In this document: one piece after another, positions 51,421 to 60,778 of the stretch
Layout of the letters: the number at the start of each line of letters is the position of its first letter
Position numbering within the stretch: the first letter of the stretch is position 1
From: Candidatus Sodalis endolongispinus
Lineage (GTDB): Bacteria; Pseudomonadota; Gammaproteobacteria; Enterobacterales; Enterobacteriaceae
Assembly: GCF_018777395.1 (NCBI RefSeq)
Contig: NZ_JAFJYC010000001.1
Location: 248,001-312,000 of the forward strand
DNA length: 64,000 nucleotides
Reading direction: 5' to 3'
The notes under the pieces: generated by a model
Databases searched by the model: none
What the model was told of the DNA's origin: nothing
The model's input: only the letters and a program-made list of their open reading frames with translations
Made by a program: the position numbers and the translations under genes

Positions 51421-52098
51421 CGCCGGCATCAATGTGTGTTGGTATACGCCACCTCCAACTACTCTTCGCTGGAACGGTGCAACACCGCGCTGGTGGCGAC
51501 AACGGTGGCGGAATATTTTCGCGATCAAGGCAGGCGGGTAGTGCTGTTTCTCGATTCCCTGACCCGATTTTCCCGCGCGCTGCGGGATGTAGCCCTCGCC
51601 GCGGGGGAAGCACCGGCCAGGAGAGGCTACCCCGCTTCGGTATTTGACGCGCTGCCCCGTATTCTGGAGCGGCCCGGCAACAGCCCCACCGGCAGTATTA
51701 CCGCATTTTATACGGTACTCCTGGAAGGCGATGACGAGCAGGACCCCATCGCTGACGAAATCCGCTCGATTCTCGATGGCCATATCTATCTCAGCCGCAA
51801 GCTGGCGGCGGCGAATCACTTTCCCGCTATCGATATCCTGCGCAGCGCCAGCCGCGTGGCAGGGCAGGTGACGGACGCCCGGCAACAGGCGCTGGCCGGC
51901 GCCATGCGCGGTCTGCTGACCCGGCTGGAAGAGATGCAGACCCTGATAGATTTAGGAGAATACCGCCCCGGAGATAATGCGGAAAATGATCATGCGCAGG
52001 CGAAAAAACAGCTGCTCTGGGACTTTCTGCGTCAGGACGCCGAAAAGGCGGAAGAGTTCGGGCAAACGCTGAGGTTAATGCATGCGTTTGAGGCGTGA
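51421..52098 (+). pseudogene. invC: type III ATPase InvC, 5' half deleted and fused to InvG
   Basis: From [20 protein letters not shown] onward this is InvC from about residue 200: [20 protein letters not shown] (Walker B), [40 protein letters not shown] and [15 protein letters not shown], to the normal end. The N-terminal barrel and the Walker A loop are missing. The reading frame passes from the InvG tail (SHAGTLNPR) straight into it, so a large deletion has made an in-frame chimera, removing invE, invA and invB, the genes between invG and invC in SPI-1. Such a protein cannot hydrolyse ATP. Confidence 0.9.
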
Positions 52099-52543
52099 TA
52101 TCGAACGGCTCCGCGCGCGCTGCGAGCAGCGCCGGCAGACATTGGCAGCGACCCTGGCGGCGCTGGCGCGGCAAAGGGAGACGCTTGTCGCACGGCTCAG
52201 GACGCTGGCGGAGCAGCAGCAGGTACTGGTGCAGCAGATGGCGCTGACGTGGCCGCAAGGGGTGGTCAGTCACCGCGCCCTGATGCTGCATCAGCGGCGA
52301 TTGATGGCTCGGCGCGAAGAAAACCGACAGTTGGCAGACCGGCAGCAGCAGCTGGAGCAGGACGTGATGGCGCTGGACGAGCAGCAGCGCGACGCGCTTT
52401 GCCAGCAGCGCGCATGGCAGCGTAAGCGGGAAAAATATGATGGCTGGCTTGAGCGACAGCGGCAGGCCCATCGGCTGATGCAATTGTACCGGCAGGAGAC
52501 AGAAACAGAGGAGATGATGACATGGAACCGCTCGCGAGGATAA
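52082..52543 (+). CDS. spaM: InvI/SpaM, stalk protein of the T3SS ATPase
   Basis: A 153-residue, highly charged, helix-rich protein (Arg, Gln, Leu) with FliJ-like coiled-coil character along its whole length (for example [20 protein letters not shown]). It occupies the spaM/invI position between invC and spaN, and its start overlaps the end of invC by 17 bases. FliJ-like proteins form the central stalk of the secretion ATPase and escort export cargo. The identification rests on position and composition more than on motif. Confidence 0.75.
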   Translation: MRLRRDIERLRARCEQRRQTLAATLAALARQRETLVARLRTLAEQQQVLVQQMALTWPQGVVSHRALMLHQRRLMARREENRQLADRQQQLEQDVMALDEQQRDALCQQRAWQRKREKYDGWLERQRQAHRLMQLYRQETETEEMMTWNRSRG

Positions 52544-53346
52544 AGGACTGCCCGTCGGTAACGGCGGCGTCCGCGGCTATTACGCCGCTGGAGGAGAGAG
52601 TTTCAGCCTCATCGCCAGAGAGTGTGGATCTGGAGCGACGCGACGCGCCACCGTCGAGCGGCGATGGGGAACATCAATGTGGGCGGTACGCCGACACCAA
52701 TGATCGCACGCTGGATGAGCGTCCGCCCGCTTGGGGGGAGCAAGCGTCTTCGTCTCCGTATCGACTGAAGACCCAGTGGCGCAAGCCAGCGTCGCTCCTG
52801 GCCGGCAAAGGGCGCCAGCACGGCGGCGGTCAACGCTATTGCCCCTGCGCATCCGTGCTGCGGAACAGCCCCCGCTTGGCGCGGGTAAACTGCGCGCGCC
52901 CGTCGCGCTGCCGGAGCCGCGATCGGCGGCGGAAGCGCTGATTAGCACGCTTACCCGATAATTAGAGCAAAGCCAATGGCTGACGCTGCAGCGTGCTGCC
53001 GATCCGCTGCTGATGTCCGCCGCGCTTGCCGAGCGTTCAGATCCTCGGGGCGTCCGCGATCGGCAGAAGTGGCGGACACCGCGCCGGCGGGGAGCCGCAG
53101 CCCCTGCCGGCGCCTGTGCGGCAGGAAATGGTGGCTGAGGTCACGCAGTGGATCTACCGCTCTCACAGTGAAGAGGGGGCATTCGTACAGATCCAGGCGA
53201 CGAACGACGAAGGCGGGTATCGTCTGATCCCCTCAAGCCATCAGGTGCGGGATCGCCTGACGGCATATCTCCCGGGCGCGCCATCGGGCGTTCGCCTGAT
53301 GAATGTCCCGACAACACCGCCGACGCTGCCGGAGGCGCCGACGTGA
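52522..53346 (+). pseudogene. spaN: needle-length/specificity protein InvJ/SpaN, multiple lesions
   Basis: InvJ controls needle length and substrate switching. The start is at 52522 ([16 protein letters not shown]). Coding passes to another frame from about 52730 (PEPRSAAEALISTLTR, then TAA at 52959-52961), and back by about 53110 to the C-terminal stretch QWIYRSHSEEGAFVQIQATN, RLTAYLPGAPSGVRLMN. Corrected, about 270 residues. This family evolves rapidly, so parts of the middle are hard to judge. The end overlaps the spaO start (53343). Confidence 0.75.
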
Positions 53347-54500
53347 AGGCATTCCGGTTACGCAGACTGACACCCGCCGACGGCCACTGGCGTCAGCTAC
53401 AAGCGGCTTGGAACGCCCTGGGCATAGCCGTCCGTTTGCGCAGTCCGCCCGAGGGCGTTTATCTGTCTATCGGTGACGAGTATTGGCGCGGGCTTATCGA
53501 TCCGCGCCAATGGCTGACCTGGCACAGTCCGCAGCTGGCGACGTTGGCGCGCGAAGCCATAAGCGAACGCCAGATCCAGACGCTGATAGAGGCCATGCCC
53601 AAGCCTTTGTCTTTTGAGCCGCCGGTATTGTCCGGTCGGGCCCTTGAGATTGGTCCGCTTGTGCACTACCGGGCCGGTGACACCCCCTGCCTGTATCTGC
53701 CTGCGCGGGAATGCCCGGTCTGGCTGACGCACTTCAACGCGCCATTACCCAAGCTGCCCGCCGCCGGAGCGCCCTGCTTGTCCGGCGTACCTTTGGTCGT
53801 GGAATGGGTGATTGGCAGCAGTCTCCTTCCGGCGACGATGCGCGGCCAGCTGGCGTCTGGCGACGTCTTGCTTATCTCGCGAGTCACCCGCCAGGTGAAA
53901 TGCCAAGGGCGACCGATCGGTTTTTATTTACAACAGGAAGGAAAGATCAGCATGAAGGCCAATGATAACGATGATGGCGCGCTGGTGGCCGGCCCTATTT
54001 CACGGTTGCCCGATTTTACTTCAGCCGCGGCCGGCGTTGCCGCTTCGTCCGGCAATGCGCACGCCGCCGGTCATTCCCACCACCTCTCCCATGCCGCAGC
54101 GGCGGGACATCCGCAGGTACGTGAGCGCCTTGCCGCCGCCGCGCCTGGGATACCGCAGCCGCCGGCGGGCCCTGGGTCCCTTGGCGGATCGGGTTCCGAT
54201 GCCGGCGGCGAATGACCAATCCCGGCGGGGCGGCTCGCATTGGGCGACGATACGGCGGCGGATCCGCTGGCTAACCTGCCGCTAACGCTGGAGTTTATTT
54301 TGCAGCGCCGTTATTTGTCGCTAGGGGAAATCCAGCAATTTCGCCAGGGTAAAGTGCTGAAGCTGGATCCCGAGGGTGAAAAACATATCGAGATACGCGC
54401 CAACGGACATCTGCTGGCGCTCGGTGAACTGGTACAACTCGAAGATCGTCTCGGCGTAGAATTGATGGAGTTGTCGCTGGATAACCGTTATGATCGCTAA
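53343..54500 (+). pseudogene. spaO: C-ring protein SpaO, split by a stop before its last domain
   Basis: SpaO builds the cytoplasmic sorting platform. The first part (53343-54215) reads MKAFRLRRLTPADGHWRQ to about residue 210 (TRQVKCQGRPIGFYLQQEG), then a Ser/Ala/His/Pro-rich linker, and ends at TGA 54213-54215. In the same frame the C-terminal SPOA domain follows: LANLPLTLEFILQRRYLSLG, GKVLKLDPEGEKHIEIRANG and ELVQLEDRLGVELMEL. The SpaO/YscQ family also makes a short form of this domain from an internal start, so the SPOA piece might still be produced from TTG or GTG codons near 54240. The ORF end overlaps the spaP start. Confidence 0.82.
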
Positions 54501-55185
54501 TCTCGGCCTGCCCAACGACATGGGTCTTATCGGGATCCTGGCGCTGGCTACCCTATTGCCTTTTATCATTGCCTCCGGCACCTGCTATATCAAATTCTCC
54601 ATTGTTTTCGTTATGGTGCGTAATGCCCTGGGCCTGCAGCAGGTACCTTCTAATCTTACTCTGAACGGTATCGCGCTGATGCTGGCGATGTTTATCATGG
54701 GGCCAATCGCCGGCGATGCCTATAATGCCTACCAGGCGCAGCCGGGGGCGTTGGGCAGCGCCGCCTCGGTGCTGGAATTTCTGGAAAACAGTATGGAGTC
54801 CTACCGGCATTATTTGCAGAAATACGCCGACCCGATCCTGACGGAATTCTTCGATCGGGCCCACGGTGGCGGCGCGCATGACGCCCCCGCGCCCGGTCAT
54901 ACGCCCTCCATGTTGGCGCTATTGCCCGCCTATGCGCCGAGTGAAATCAAGGACTCGTTCAGAATCGGCTTTTATCTGTACCTGCCCTTTGTGGTGGTGG
55001 ACCTACTGATTTCCAGCGTTTTGCTGGCGCTTGGCATGATGATGATGAGCCCGATAACCCTGTCGGTGCCGATAAAATTGGTGTTGTTTGTCGTGCTCGA
55101 CGGCTGGAAGCTGCTGTCTCAGGGGCTGGTGCTGCAGTATCTCGATATGGGCATCGGCGCAGATATCGCAGGAGGCCCGGGATGA
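54490..55185 (+). CDS. spaP: export apparatus protein SpaP
   Basis: An intact 231-residue member of the FliP/YscR/SpaP family, one of the core membrane channel proteins of the secretion apparatus. It shows ALATLLPFIIASGTCYIKFS (first helices and family signature) and, near the end, YLPFVVVDLLISSVLLALGM with MMMSPITLSVPIKLVLFVVL. The periplasmic loop contains a His/Gly-rich segment (HGGGAHDAPAPGHTP). It starts inside the last codons of spaO and overlaps spaQ by four bases. Confidence 0.92.
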   Translation: MIANLGLPNDMGLIGILALATLLPFIIASGTCYIKFSIVFVMVRNALGLQQVPSNLTLNGIALMLAMFIMGPIAGDAYNAYQAQPGALGSAASVLEFLENSMESYRHYLQKYADPILTEFFDRAHGGGAHDAPAPGHTPSMLALLPAYAPSEIKDSFRIGFYLYLPFVVVDLLISSVLLALGMMMMSPITLSVPIKLVLFVVLDGWKLLSQGLVLQYLDMGIGADIAGGPG

Positions 55186-55442
55186 ACAATCTGTTGTTTG
55201 CCGGCAATAAGGCCCTGTATCTGGTGCTTATTATGGCGGCGGGGCCGATTGTTGTGGCGACGCTTGTGGGACTGCTGGTGGGGCTGTTTCAGACCGTGCT
55301 GCAACTGCAGGAGCAAACCCTGCCTTTCGGCATTAAGCTGCTGAGCGTCACGCTATGCCTTTTTTTGCTATCGGGCTGGTATGGCGAAATGCTGCTGCAG
55401 TTTGGCCATGAAGTGATAAGGCTGGCGTTAAGCCGCTCCTGA
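55182..55442 (+). CDS. spaQ: export apparatus protein SpaQ
   Basis: An intact 86-residue, two-helix FliQ/YscS family protein with the signature ATLVGLLVGLFQTVLQLQEQ and LPFGIKLLSVTL. It is the small partner in the SpaPQR export channel. Overlaps spaP by four bases (ATGA) and precedes spaR by three bases. Confidence 0.92.
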   Translation: MNNLLFAGNKALYLVLIMAAGPIVVATLVGLLVGLFQTVLQLQEQTLPFGIKLLSVTLCLFLLSGWYGEMLLQFGHEVIRLALSRS

Positions 55443-55445
55443 CTG

Positions 55446-56177
55446 ATGATCTTACCGCTGTGGTCTTCACTGTTTGAATGGCTGGTCACCCTGACGGTCG
55501 TGTCGGCGCGCATTACGCCGGTGTTTTTTCTGCTGCCGTTTTTTAGCGTCAGCGTGCTTAGCATCACCATCCGCACGCCGGTTATTTTTTTCATCGGTGC
55601 TGCCCTGTGGCCTTATTCCTACGACGCCATGGCGTCGCTCGACAGTGCGCGGATAATAAACATCCTGCTGCGCGAGGTAGCGATCGGTCTGCTATTGGCA
55701 ATACTGCTGGCGCTGCCTTTTTGGATTATGCATGGGCTGGGAGCGCTGATTGACTATCAGCGCTGCGCTTTACTCAGCAGCGCCTATGATCCCATCAGCG
55801 GCGTCAATACTTCGGAACTGGCCAACCTGTTTAATCTGTTTTTTGCCGCCGTGTTCTTGCAAGGATGCGGTATGACCTTGTTACTTGAGGTTTTTCTTGG
55901 CAGTTATCAACTGTGCGATCCTCTGCAGCCTTGCCTGCCGTCGCTCGCCAGAGTGACAACGCTGTTACAGATGATGGCGACGCGTATTCTGGTTCTGTCG
56001 AGCCCGGTATTGGCGGCGCTGTTGCTCATTGAAATTTTGCTGGGCCTGCTTTTCCACTTCGCGCCGCAGATGAATGCCTTTGCCATCGCGTTGACGCTCA
56101 AAAGCGGCGTAACCTTCATCATCATTTTGATTTATTTTGCACCGCTGTTGCCGGAGATGTTTCGTCAATATTGGTGA
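55446..56177 (+). CDS. spaR: export apparatus protein SpaR
   Basis: An intact 243-residue FliR/YscT family protein. Landmarks: SARITPVFFLLPFFSVSVLS, a charged REVAIGLLLAILLALPFW segment, and DYQRCALLSSAYDPISGVNT typical of the second third. SpaR completes the export channel with SpaP and SpaQ. The length is slightly below that of Salmonella SpaR, mainly at the ends. The chosen ATG (55446) lies just past the spaQ stop. Confidence 0.9.
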   Translation: MILPLWSSLFEWLVTLTVVSARITPVFFLLPFFSVSVLSITIRTPVIFFIGAALWPYSYDAMASLDSARIINILLREVAIGLLLAILLALPFWIMHGLGALIDYQRCALLSSAYDPISGVNTSELANLFNLFFAAVFLQGCGMTLLLEVFLGSYQLCDPLQPCLPSLARVTTLLQMMATRILVLSSPVLAALLLIEILLGLLFHFAPQMNAFAIALTLKSGVTFIIILIYFAPLLPEMFRQYW

Positions 56178-56778
56178 CGCCCTCCCAATTGGAACTCTGG
56201 CTCAGTAGCGGGCAACCGCCAGGGGGGGAATGTGAGTAATAAAACCGAGAAGCCGACGCCTAAGCGTCTGCGCGACGCCTCGAAAAAAGGGCAAACCTTC
56301 AAGTCCCGCGACGCTATCATTGCCTGCATGATGTTATGCGGCGTCAGCTGGTTAACCTCCTTCACCTCCCTTGACAGCCTGATGGAATTATATCGCCAAT
56401 TAGTGGCTGGCAATTTCTCGTTATCGCTGACCGCCTACCGCAATGCGCTGGTGTTTATCGCGCTAAAAATGCTGTTGCCCGTCATAGCCATAGGGATTGT
56501 GGCGTCAGCGCTGCCGGTGTTGCTGCAAACCGGCTTCATGCTGGCGACTCGGGCGTTCAAGCTGAATTTTCAAGCACTTAACCCCACCCGCGGTATCAAG
56601 AAAATCTTCAGCCTGCGCACCGCGAAAGACGGTGTCAAAGCGATATTGTATCTGGCCGGTTTCGCCGTGGCGCTGGTGATAGTTTGGCGCAACCATCGGC
56701 AACTCTTGTTTGGGCAACTGTTTGCCAATCCGCAGGACATCGTGACCATTTGGCAACAATTACTAATGTCACTGGTAC

Positions 56779-56794
56779 TTACCTGTCTGCTATG
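56779..56794. repeat. 16-bp direct repeat left of IS copy 1
   Basis: TTACCTGTCTGCTATG directly adjoins the left end of IS copy 1. Its partner (one mismatch) lies at 58005-58020 directly after the element. Both are spaS coding sequence. Confidence 0.85.
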
Positions 56795-58004
56795 TGATCT
56801 TGCCCCGCCATCTCCGTACAGCTTTTGTATCTTAAGTTAACGAAGCCCACTGCCGCCGGTATTCTCTCGGAGAGTGATATCCCAGCGCGCTGTGCGGATG
56901 GTTTTCATTGTAATGCGTGAACGCTGCTGCAAGGTTTCGCAGGGCTGCTCACCGCTGTTGTGCAGGGCTCCAGATCCAGTTCTCTGGCGAACCTCTGTGT
57001 TTCATGCGCGGTATACGCTGAACCGTTGTCCGTCAACCACTGCACCGCTGTATCGGGTAACCTGTCGCCGAAGCGCTTTTCTACCGACATCAGCATCACA
57101 TCCTGCACGGTCGAACTGTCGTAGCCTACAGTGCTCGCAGCCCAGTCTATGGCCTCTCTGTCGCAGCAGTCCAGTGCGAAGGTGACCCGCAGTTTTTCAC
57201 CGTTGTCGCAGCCGAACTCGAAGCCATCTGAACACCAGCGCATATCGCTTTCTGCCACCGCGATCCTGCCCTTATGCTCACGCCTCGGCCGCTCTGGTTT
57301 TCAATGTAATAACAGCAGGTTATGCTCACACATGATCCTGTAAAGTCGTTTCGCATTTACCAGCGTCAGTCCATCTGCGCGACGTTGTTTACACAGGATG
57401 CCCCACACCCGCCGATAGCCGTAGCTGGGCATATCGCTGATGATGTCGAGGATGTCCGACAGTATTTCAGCGTCTGCTTCGTCATTACGCCGGTTACAGC
57501 GCCTGTCCTGCCAGTCGGCAGAACGCTTAATCCGCAGTGACAGCGGCGCACGCGACACGCTCATGGCGCGGCTGACCTGTGCTATTCCCCGGCCTTTGGC
57601 AACAAGGGCGCGTGCGCTATCCATTTTCGTGACTGGCCGTACTCCACGGCTTCTTTTAGGATCCCAGAAGGCGCTGGAGCTCCCGGACCTGCTTCAATGC
57701 AGCTGCAAGCTCAGAGGCAGGAACAACGTCCTCCCGGCAGTGAGGCTGCCTTCCTGATATTGCTTTTTCCACTTAAACAGCAGGCTGGGCTGGATACCGT
57801 GCAGTCGTGCGAGATGGAGACATTCATGCCGGGCTCCATCTCTGCTGAATAATGGCCATTTTTTCCTGAGGAGTTTTACGTTTACGGACTTCTTGACCTA
57901 ACGGATCCCGGTCATATCAAATTGGCGTTAGTGTTAGACATATATTCAAGCCTATCTCTTATCTGGAGATACATCTACTGTCTGGTGTTTCAGGGGCTAA
58001 ATCA
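56795..58004 (-). mobile_element. IS2-like element (IS3 family), copy 1, defective
   Basis: A 1.21-kb element with terminal inverted repeats TGATCTTGCCCCGCCATCTC and, at the other end, TGATTTAGCCCCTGAAACAC (each read inward). It encodes fragments of IS2-type OrfA (EKMAIIQQ, then EPGMNVS) and OrfB ([39 protein letters not shown]) on the minus strand. OrfA and OrfB are both frameshifted. A segment of about 30 codons of OrfB after AVSSP, where IS2 holds its catalytic glutamate, is deleted. The target, spaS, is flanked on each side by a 16-bp direct repeat. Confidence 0.92.
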
Positions 58005-58020
58005 TTACCTGTATGCTATG
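58005..58020. repeat. 16-bp direct repeat right of IS copy 1
   Basis: TTACCTGTATGCTATG, partner of 56779-56794 with one base different. spaS reading resumes from here. Confidence 0.85.
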
Positions 58021-58371
58021 TATTGTCTGCATACTGATACATTGATATCGTAGCCGATTATTTTTCTGCATCGGCGCGAAGCTTAAAATGGATAAGCAAG
58101 AGATTAAAGGGAGATGAAAGAGCAGGAAGGGGACCAGGAGATTAAAACATCGTCGTCGCGAAGCCCATATGGAGATCTTGTCCGAGCAGACCCAATCCGA
58201 TATTAAAGGGTCGCAATTAATCATTGCGAACCCTACCCATCTGGCCGTGGGCATTTATCATAATCCTGACTTAACCCGTTGCGTTTATCTCGGTACTGGA
58301 ACGCAATCAACGGGCGTTGGCCGTGCGCGCCTATGCGAAAAAAGTCGGCGTGCCGGTGATTGAAGATGTGA

Positions 58372-58385
58372 AGTTGGCCGGCGGA
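58372..58385. repeat. 14-bp direct repeat left of IS copy 2
   Basis: AGTTGGCCGGCGGA directly adjoins IS copy 2. The partner on the other side (59598-59612) has one additional C. Confidence 0.85.
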
Positions 58386-59597
58386 TGATTTATCCCCCTG
58401 AAACACCAGACAGTAGCTGTATCTCCAGATAAGAGATAGGCTTGAATATATGTCTAACACTAACGCCATTTTGATATGACCGGGATCCTGTTAGGTCAAG
58501 AAGTCCGTAAACGTAAAACTCCTCAGGAAAAAATGGCCATTATTCAGCAGAGGATGGAGCCCGGCATGAATGTCTCCATCTCGCACGACTGCACGGTATC
58601 CAGCCAAGCCTGCTGTTTAAGTGGAAAAAGCAATATCAGGAAGGCAGCCTCACTGCCGGGAGGACGTTGTTCCTGCCTCTGAGCTTGCAGCTGCATTGAA
58701 GCAGGTCCGGGAGCTCCAGCGCCTTCTGGGATCCTAAAAGAAGCCGTGGAGTACGGCCAGTCACGAAAATGGATAGCGCACGCGCCCTTGTTGCCAAAGG
58801 CCGGGGAATAGCACAGGTCAGCCGCACCATGAGCGTGTCGCGTGCGCCGCTGTCACTGCGGATTAAGCGTTCTGCCGACTGGCAGGACAGGCGCTGTAAC
58901 CGGCGTAATGACGAAGCAGACGCTGAAATACTGTCGGACATCCTCGACATCATCAGCGATATGCCCAGCTACGGCTATCGGCGGGTGTGGGCATCCTGTG
59001 TAAACAACGTCGCGCAGAGGGACTGACGCTGGTAAATGCGAAACGACTTTACAGGATCATGTGTGAGCATAACCTGCTGTTATTACATTGAAAACCATAG
59101 CGGCCGAGGCGTGAGCATAAGGGCAGGATCGCGGTGGCAGAAAGCGATATGCGCTGGTGTTCAGATGGCTTCGAGTTCGGCTGCGACAACGGTGAAAAAC
59201 TGCGGGTCACGTTCGCACTGGACTGCTGCGACAGAGAGGCCATAGACTGGGCTGCGAGCACTGGAGGCTACGACAGTTCGACCGTGCAGGATGTGATGCT
59301 GATGTCGGTAGAAAAGCGCTTCGGCGACAGGTTACCCGATACAGCGGTGCAGTGGTTGACGGACAACGGTTCAGCGTATACCGCGCATGAAACCACAGAG
59401 GTTCGCCGAGAACTGGATCTGGAGCCCTGCACAACAGCGGTGAGCAGCCCTGCGAAACCTTGCAGCAGCGTTCACGCATTACAATGAAAACCATCCGCAC
59501 AGCGCGCTGGGATATCACTCTCCGAGAGAATACCGGCGGCAGTGGGCTTCGTTAACTTAAGATACAAAAGCTGTCCGGAGATGGCAGGGCAAGATCA
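58386..59597 (+). mobile_element. IS2-like element (IS3 family), copy 2, defective
   Basis: The second copy, opposite in orientation to the first and nearly identical, 1.21 kb. Its ends are TGATTTATCCCCCTGAAACA and, at the other end, TGATCTTGCCCTGCCATCTC. OrfA starts at 58476 (MTGILLGQEVRKRKTPQEKM) and OrfB at 58769 ([20 protein letters not shown]). The same deletions as in copy 1 are present: around KKTMEN-type residues of OrfA, and the catalytic-glutamate segment of OrfB. Small differences (TTEVRRE here, TQRFARE in copy 1) show they are separate copies. It could move only with transposase supplied in trans. Confidence 0.92.
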
Positions 59598-59612
59598 AGT
59601 TGGCCCGGCGGA
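59598..59612. repeat. 15-bp direct repeat right of IS copy 2
   Basis: AGTTGGCCCGGCGGA, partner of 58372-58385. This copy is in frame with the C-terminal part of spaS (LARRIYH). Confidence 0.85.
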
Positions 59613-59837
59613 TATATCATACGCATCACCTCTATTCTTTTGTTAAGATTAACGAGTTGGATACGGTGCTCCGATTATTAAGCTGGCTGCAGGATGTGGA
59701 AAACGCCGGGCGTTATGATTATGAAAAAGAGAATGAAGAATAGAATTTCTTTTGCATAATAATTAAGTGTGTCATTTAACTCCTATTTTACTCTGATAAT
59801 TTATCTTACTTGATATGGCTATTTTCAGGAGATAAAG

Positions 59838-60346
59838 ATGACCGCTGATAATTATATTCAGAAAAAGAATATTGCTGAAACATTATGGAAGGTGGTGAAT
59901 AGCGGCGCCGGGGAAAGAGCTATGTGCGAGATGCCTGAAGGGGGGCTGACGGAGCTTGCCGGCGGTGACGATAATGACGATCTTCATCAACAGCTGGAAA
60001 ATGCGGCGGCCTTCTTCCGCTTTCTGTGTATTTACGACTGCCACAACCCTGACTATTATATAGGTCTCGGCGCGGTCTATCAGTTACAAAAGCAGTATCA
60101 GAAGGCGGCGGATATGTATGCGGTGGCGTTTTCAATGGCGAAGCATGATTACCGGCCTGTCTTTTATAGCGGGCAATGTAAAGCGCTTATGCACAAAAAA
60201 ACAAGGCGAAGCGCTATTTTCAACTGGTTATTGATCATTGCCAGCAAAATGAATTGACCCTCTGGGCGCGCCATAGCCTCCATGAGCTGAATCATCCGGC
60301 GCAAGGGCAAGATAAGCATAACGCCAGCCTGGATGACTGCCCTTGA
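59838..60346 (+). pseudogene. sicA: translocator chaperone SicA, frameshift in a poly-A run
   Basis: SicA is the TPR chaperone of the translocators and co-activator of InvF. The TPR part is clear: AAAFFRFLCIYDCHNPDYYI, GLGAVYQLQKQYQKAADMYA and DYRPVFYSGQCKAL. At a seven-A run (60195-60201) the frame shifts and ends at 60257. With one more A the reading continues through KAKRYFQLVIDHCQQNEL to TGA at 60344-60346, a total of about 169 residues, the size of SicA. The start follows AGGAGATAAAG. The sip effector genes that normally follow are absent. Confidence 0.88.
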
Positions 60347-60592
60347 TGGCAGGAATTGTTTCCGACGCCGAGGGGGAGGTGTCGCACCTTTCCATTGGCG
60401 ATTGGAAGTTTATGCCTTAAGGACGATAACGGCGGTCAGGTGGGCAGTGAGGCCGCCTTAATTCCGGGACAGAATGGTAGCGCCATCGGGTTAACACCCG
60501 AGATTAATCTTGGTTCATGAAGATTGCCGCCAACGCGACAATATTATTGCGACAATGGCAAGGGGCTGGCGGGTAAATAATAAATTGCAGCG
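60347..60592 (+). other. unreadable remnant between sicA and prgK end
   Basis: A short frame (about 23 codons from 60352) and other fragments appear in this gap, but I cannot assign them to any secretion gene. In SPI-1 the translocators, prgH, prgI, prgJ and most of prgK would lie in this interval, so it marks a large deletion. Confidence 0.45.
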
Positions 60593-60778
60593 ATGAACGC
60601 CTATCATGATTGGCGTATCATGCCGGCGAAAGTGATAATTTGTTATCTGCACGGTTGGCGGCTGGGGGCCATTGGCGCCGGCCTGGCCTTGCTGTTGTCG
60701 GCCGGATTATGGTGGCGAAAAAAACGGGCCGCGTCCTCGCCCACCCGCGAGATGAGCGATGAGTGTCGTGCCCCTTGA
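60593..60778 (+). pseudogene. possible C-terminal remnant of the inner-ring lipoprotein PrgK
   Basis: A 61-codon frame with one membrane helix (LGAIGAGLALLLSAGLWW) followed by a basic tail (RKKRAASSPTREMS), the arrangement of the C-terminal anchor of PrgK/MxiJ. Its stop overlaps the orgA start, as prgK-orgA do in SPI-1. An in-frame TAA lies just upstream, so nothing more of the gene remains. The assignment rests on position and topology, not on sequence motifs. Confidence 0.45.

Larger units (their letters stand above)
56232..59743 (+). pseudogene. spaS: autoprotease SpaS, interrupted by two IS elements
   Basis: SpaS switches the export apparatus from early to late substrates through self-cleavage at NPTH. 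The N-terminal part starts at a GTG (56232, SNKTEKPTPKRLRDASKKGQ) after a strong GGGGGGAAT site and reads to the fourth membrane helix (SLVLTCLLC) at 56794. The middle piece (58005-58385) holds the cleavage motif IIANPTHLAVGIYHNPDL and has frameshifts. The last piece (59598-59743) gives LARRIYHTHHLYSFVKINEL to the stop. All three pieces are collinear and on the same strand, so nothing has been inverted. Confidence 0.92.

Noticed and set aside
49827-52098. New secretin-ATPase fusion protein
   Set aside because: Stops and shifts in the InvG part and loss of Walker A show a deletion scar, not a functional fusion.
58005-58385. Cargo gene of a composite transposon between the inverted IS copies
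   Set aside because: The segment is the collinear middle of spaS, and each element has its own flanking repeats, so they inserted separately.
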